DNA of 64,000 bases. It comes from Propionivibrio soli. Lineage in GTDB: Bacteria > Pseudomonadota > Gammaproteobacteria > Burkholderiales > Rhodocyclaceae. The notes beneath the pieces are model-generated. The model searched no databases. It saw only the letters and a list, made by a program, of their open reading frames with translations, and was not told the DNA's origin. The translations under genes were made by a program, and so were the position numbers. Shown in pieces: positions 62,938 through 64,000 of the stretch (within the stretch, counting starts at the first letter, position 1; each line of letters begins with the position of its first letter). The stretch is from positions 124,001 to 188,000 of the forward strand of contig NZ_JANZKY010000001.1 of NCBI RefSeq assembly GCF_025770765.1, written 5' to 3'.

Positions 62938-63499
62938 GTCCGGCGTTATCGGCGAGATTCGTGATATCGACGCCGAGGATTTCCATAGCCTTGGGAAGGC
63001 GGTCTTCGTAAGGGAGATCGAACAGAATGCTCTGATCTGCGGGAACCGTGAGCCAGGCGTTTTTTGCGAGCTCCTGCTCAAGCTGCCCAGCGCCCCAGCC
63101 CGAATAGCCGAGAGTGACCATCAATTCGCGCGGTCTTCCGACGCGGGCGACGGCCTGCAAAACGTCTTTGGAAGTCGTCAGGCCAACGTCCTCATTCACC
63201 GCCAGAGTCGATTGCCACTCGCCCACCGGGCGGTGCAACACGAAACCACGATCCGTTTGTACCGGACCGCCGAAAAGCACCGGTTGCCGTGCCAAGTCCG
63301 ATGACTCGAGTTGAACATCGATCTTCTCAAGAAGCGTACCGAGGTCCATATCGATCGGCCGATTTACAATGATCCCGAGCGCCCCTTGATCGTTGTGCTC
63401 AGCGATATAAATCAGCGATTTGGAAAAATACGGGTCCTCCATCGCCGGCATCGCGATAAGGAAGTGATCCGTGAGATTGACGCTCGTGCTTTGCCCCAT
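62930..63499 (-). CDS. yqgE: YqgE/AlgH family protein
   Basis: A 189-residue protein with the family pattern [29 protein letters not shown] (blocks from residue 9), [34 protein letters not shown] and [16 protein letters not shown]. The family is conserved next to ruvX but has no settled function; AlgH in Pseudomonas was linked to alginate regulation. It is the first gene of the yqgE-ruvX-pyrR-pyrB-pyrC' operon and lies only 40 bases from a divergent photolyase gene. Confidence 0.94.
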   Translation of the reverse strand: MGQSTSVNLTDHFLIAMPAMEDPYFSKSLIYIAEHNDQGALGIIVNRPIDMDLGTLLEKIDVQLESSDLARQPVLFGGPVQTDRGFVLHRPVGEWQSTLAVNEDVGLTTSKDVLQAVARVGRPRELMVTLGYSGWGAGQLEQELAKNAWLTVPADQSILFDLPYEDRLPKAMEILGVDITNLADNAGHA

Positions 63500-63539
63500 A
63501 CTCCTATTTTAATCGTCGATGCCAGGTGACACAAAGTTA

Positions 63540-64000
63540 ATGCAGCTTGATTCGGCCCTCGTCTGGTTCCGGCGCGATCTGCGCGATGTCGACAACCTTG
63601 CCCTCTCGGAAGCATGCCGGCGGGCCCGCCGCGTATTCTGCGCTTTCGTTTTCGACCGGGACATCCTCGATCAACTGCCTAGCAAGACTGACCGCCGCGT
63701 AGCGTTTATCCACGGCTCGCTGCTCGAATTGGATAGGGCGCTGCGAAAGCGCGGCGGCGGACTCATTGTCAGGCATGGCCGCGCGGTACACGAAGTGCCT
63801 CGTCTTGTTCAGGAACTTGGCGTAGCGGCCGTCTTCGCCAATCGTGACTATGAACCGGACGCCAAGGCGCGTGACGCATCGGTTTCCAACACGCTGGCCC
63901 AGGCCGGGATCGCGTTCGAGGCCTTCAAGGACCAGGTAGTTTTCGACGGCGTCGAGGTACTAACGAAAGGCGCGAAGCCTTACACGGTCTTCACTCCCTA
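63540..64000 (+). CDS. phrB: Deoxyribodipyrimidine photolyase, N-terminal part
   Basis: The first 153 residues of a cryptochrome/photolyase-family protein, cut off at the window end. It starts ALVWFRRDLRDVDNLALSEAC, the canonical N-terminus of the antenna-binding alpha/beta domain, then CAFVFDRDILDQLP, FIHGSLLELDRALRKRGGGLIVRHG and FANRDYEPDAKARD, all typical. The FAD domain lies outside the window, so CPD versus 6-4 or cryptochrome type cannot be decided. ATG at 63540 follows AGGTGA by 10 bases; an in-frame ATG at 63519 lacks a ribosome site. Confidence 0.93.
   Translation, partial: MQLDSALVWFRRDLRDVDNLALSEACRRARRVFCAFVFDRDILDQLPSKTDRRVAFIHGSLLELDRALRKRGGGLIVRHGRAVHEVPRLVQELGVAAVFANRDYEPDAKARDASVSNTLAQAGIAFEAFKDQVVFDGVEVLTKGAKPYTVFTP

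Overview
The window is a gene-dense, high-GC stretch (about 60% by eye) from a betaproteobacterial chromosome. Rhodocyclales (the Azoarcus, Thauera, Dechloromonas and Accumulibacter group) is my best guess. The basis is gene order and family type: mreBCD-mrdA divergent from gatCAB, metX-metW behind a SAM-II riboswitch, a PTS reduced to EI, HPr and a Man-type EIIA, the Thiobacillus-type gshA, pilT-pilU next to yggS-proC, and two large anaerobic-type 2-oxoacid:acceptor oxidoreductase systems. Taxonomy is inferred from content only. I saw no rRNA, tRNA, insertion sequence, prophage or CRISPR array.

Layout. 1-3.2 kb: cell-shape genes (mrdA partial, mreD, mreC, mreB; minus strand), with gatC-gatA-lipoprotein-gatB divergent from them. 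7-12 kb: pyrE with a secreted coiled-coil protein, exonuclease III, a trans-aconitate methyltransferase-like gene and a yqjD/yqjE/yqjK membrane cluster. 12-16 kb (minus): SMUG1-type uracil glycosylase, ampG, metW and metX, with a SAM-II riboswitch and terminator upstream of metX. 16-23.4 kb (minus): ptsI, ptsH, EIIA-Man, apbE, gshB, gshA and an orphan DNA adenine methylase. 23.6-32.8 kb: panE, phzF, ahpC-ahpF, the ABC-F gene ybiT with an unusual leader, an acyltransferase, a coiled-coil protein, thrH and purU. 32.8-40 kb: the ABC-F gene yheS, an EamA exporter, VanZ, a [2Fe-2S] ferredoxin, a hydrolase and an ABC-2 type exporter.

The most distinctive region is 40-54.7 kb. First comes a cobalamin riboswitch with a strong intrinsic terminator. 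Immediately behind it lie a 47-residue peptide gene and, with no spacer, a radical SAM/SPASM peptide maturase. This is a B12-controlled RiPP-type locus with no product known to me. It converges on a minus-strand block holding two 2-oxoacid oxidoreductase systems. One is a 1669-residue single-chain PFOR-like enzyme overlapping a 947-residue GltD-FNR fusion (NfnB-NfnA order). The other is a gamma-alpha-beta-flavoprotein four-gene set in which the flavoprotein carries its own two-cluster ferredoxin tail. Paired palindromes in front of the four-gene set look like an operator. Together these genes probably move electrons between 2-oxoacids, ferredoxin and NAD(P)H.

55-64 kb: pilU and pilT, then divergent yggS-proC-yggT-DUF167, then a tightly overlapping minus-strand operon yqgE-ruvX-pyrR-pyrB-pyrC' in which the dihydroorotase-like protein has lost its metal-binding HxH motif, and finally the start of a photolyase gene running off the end.
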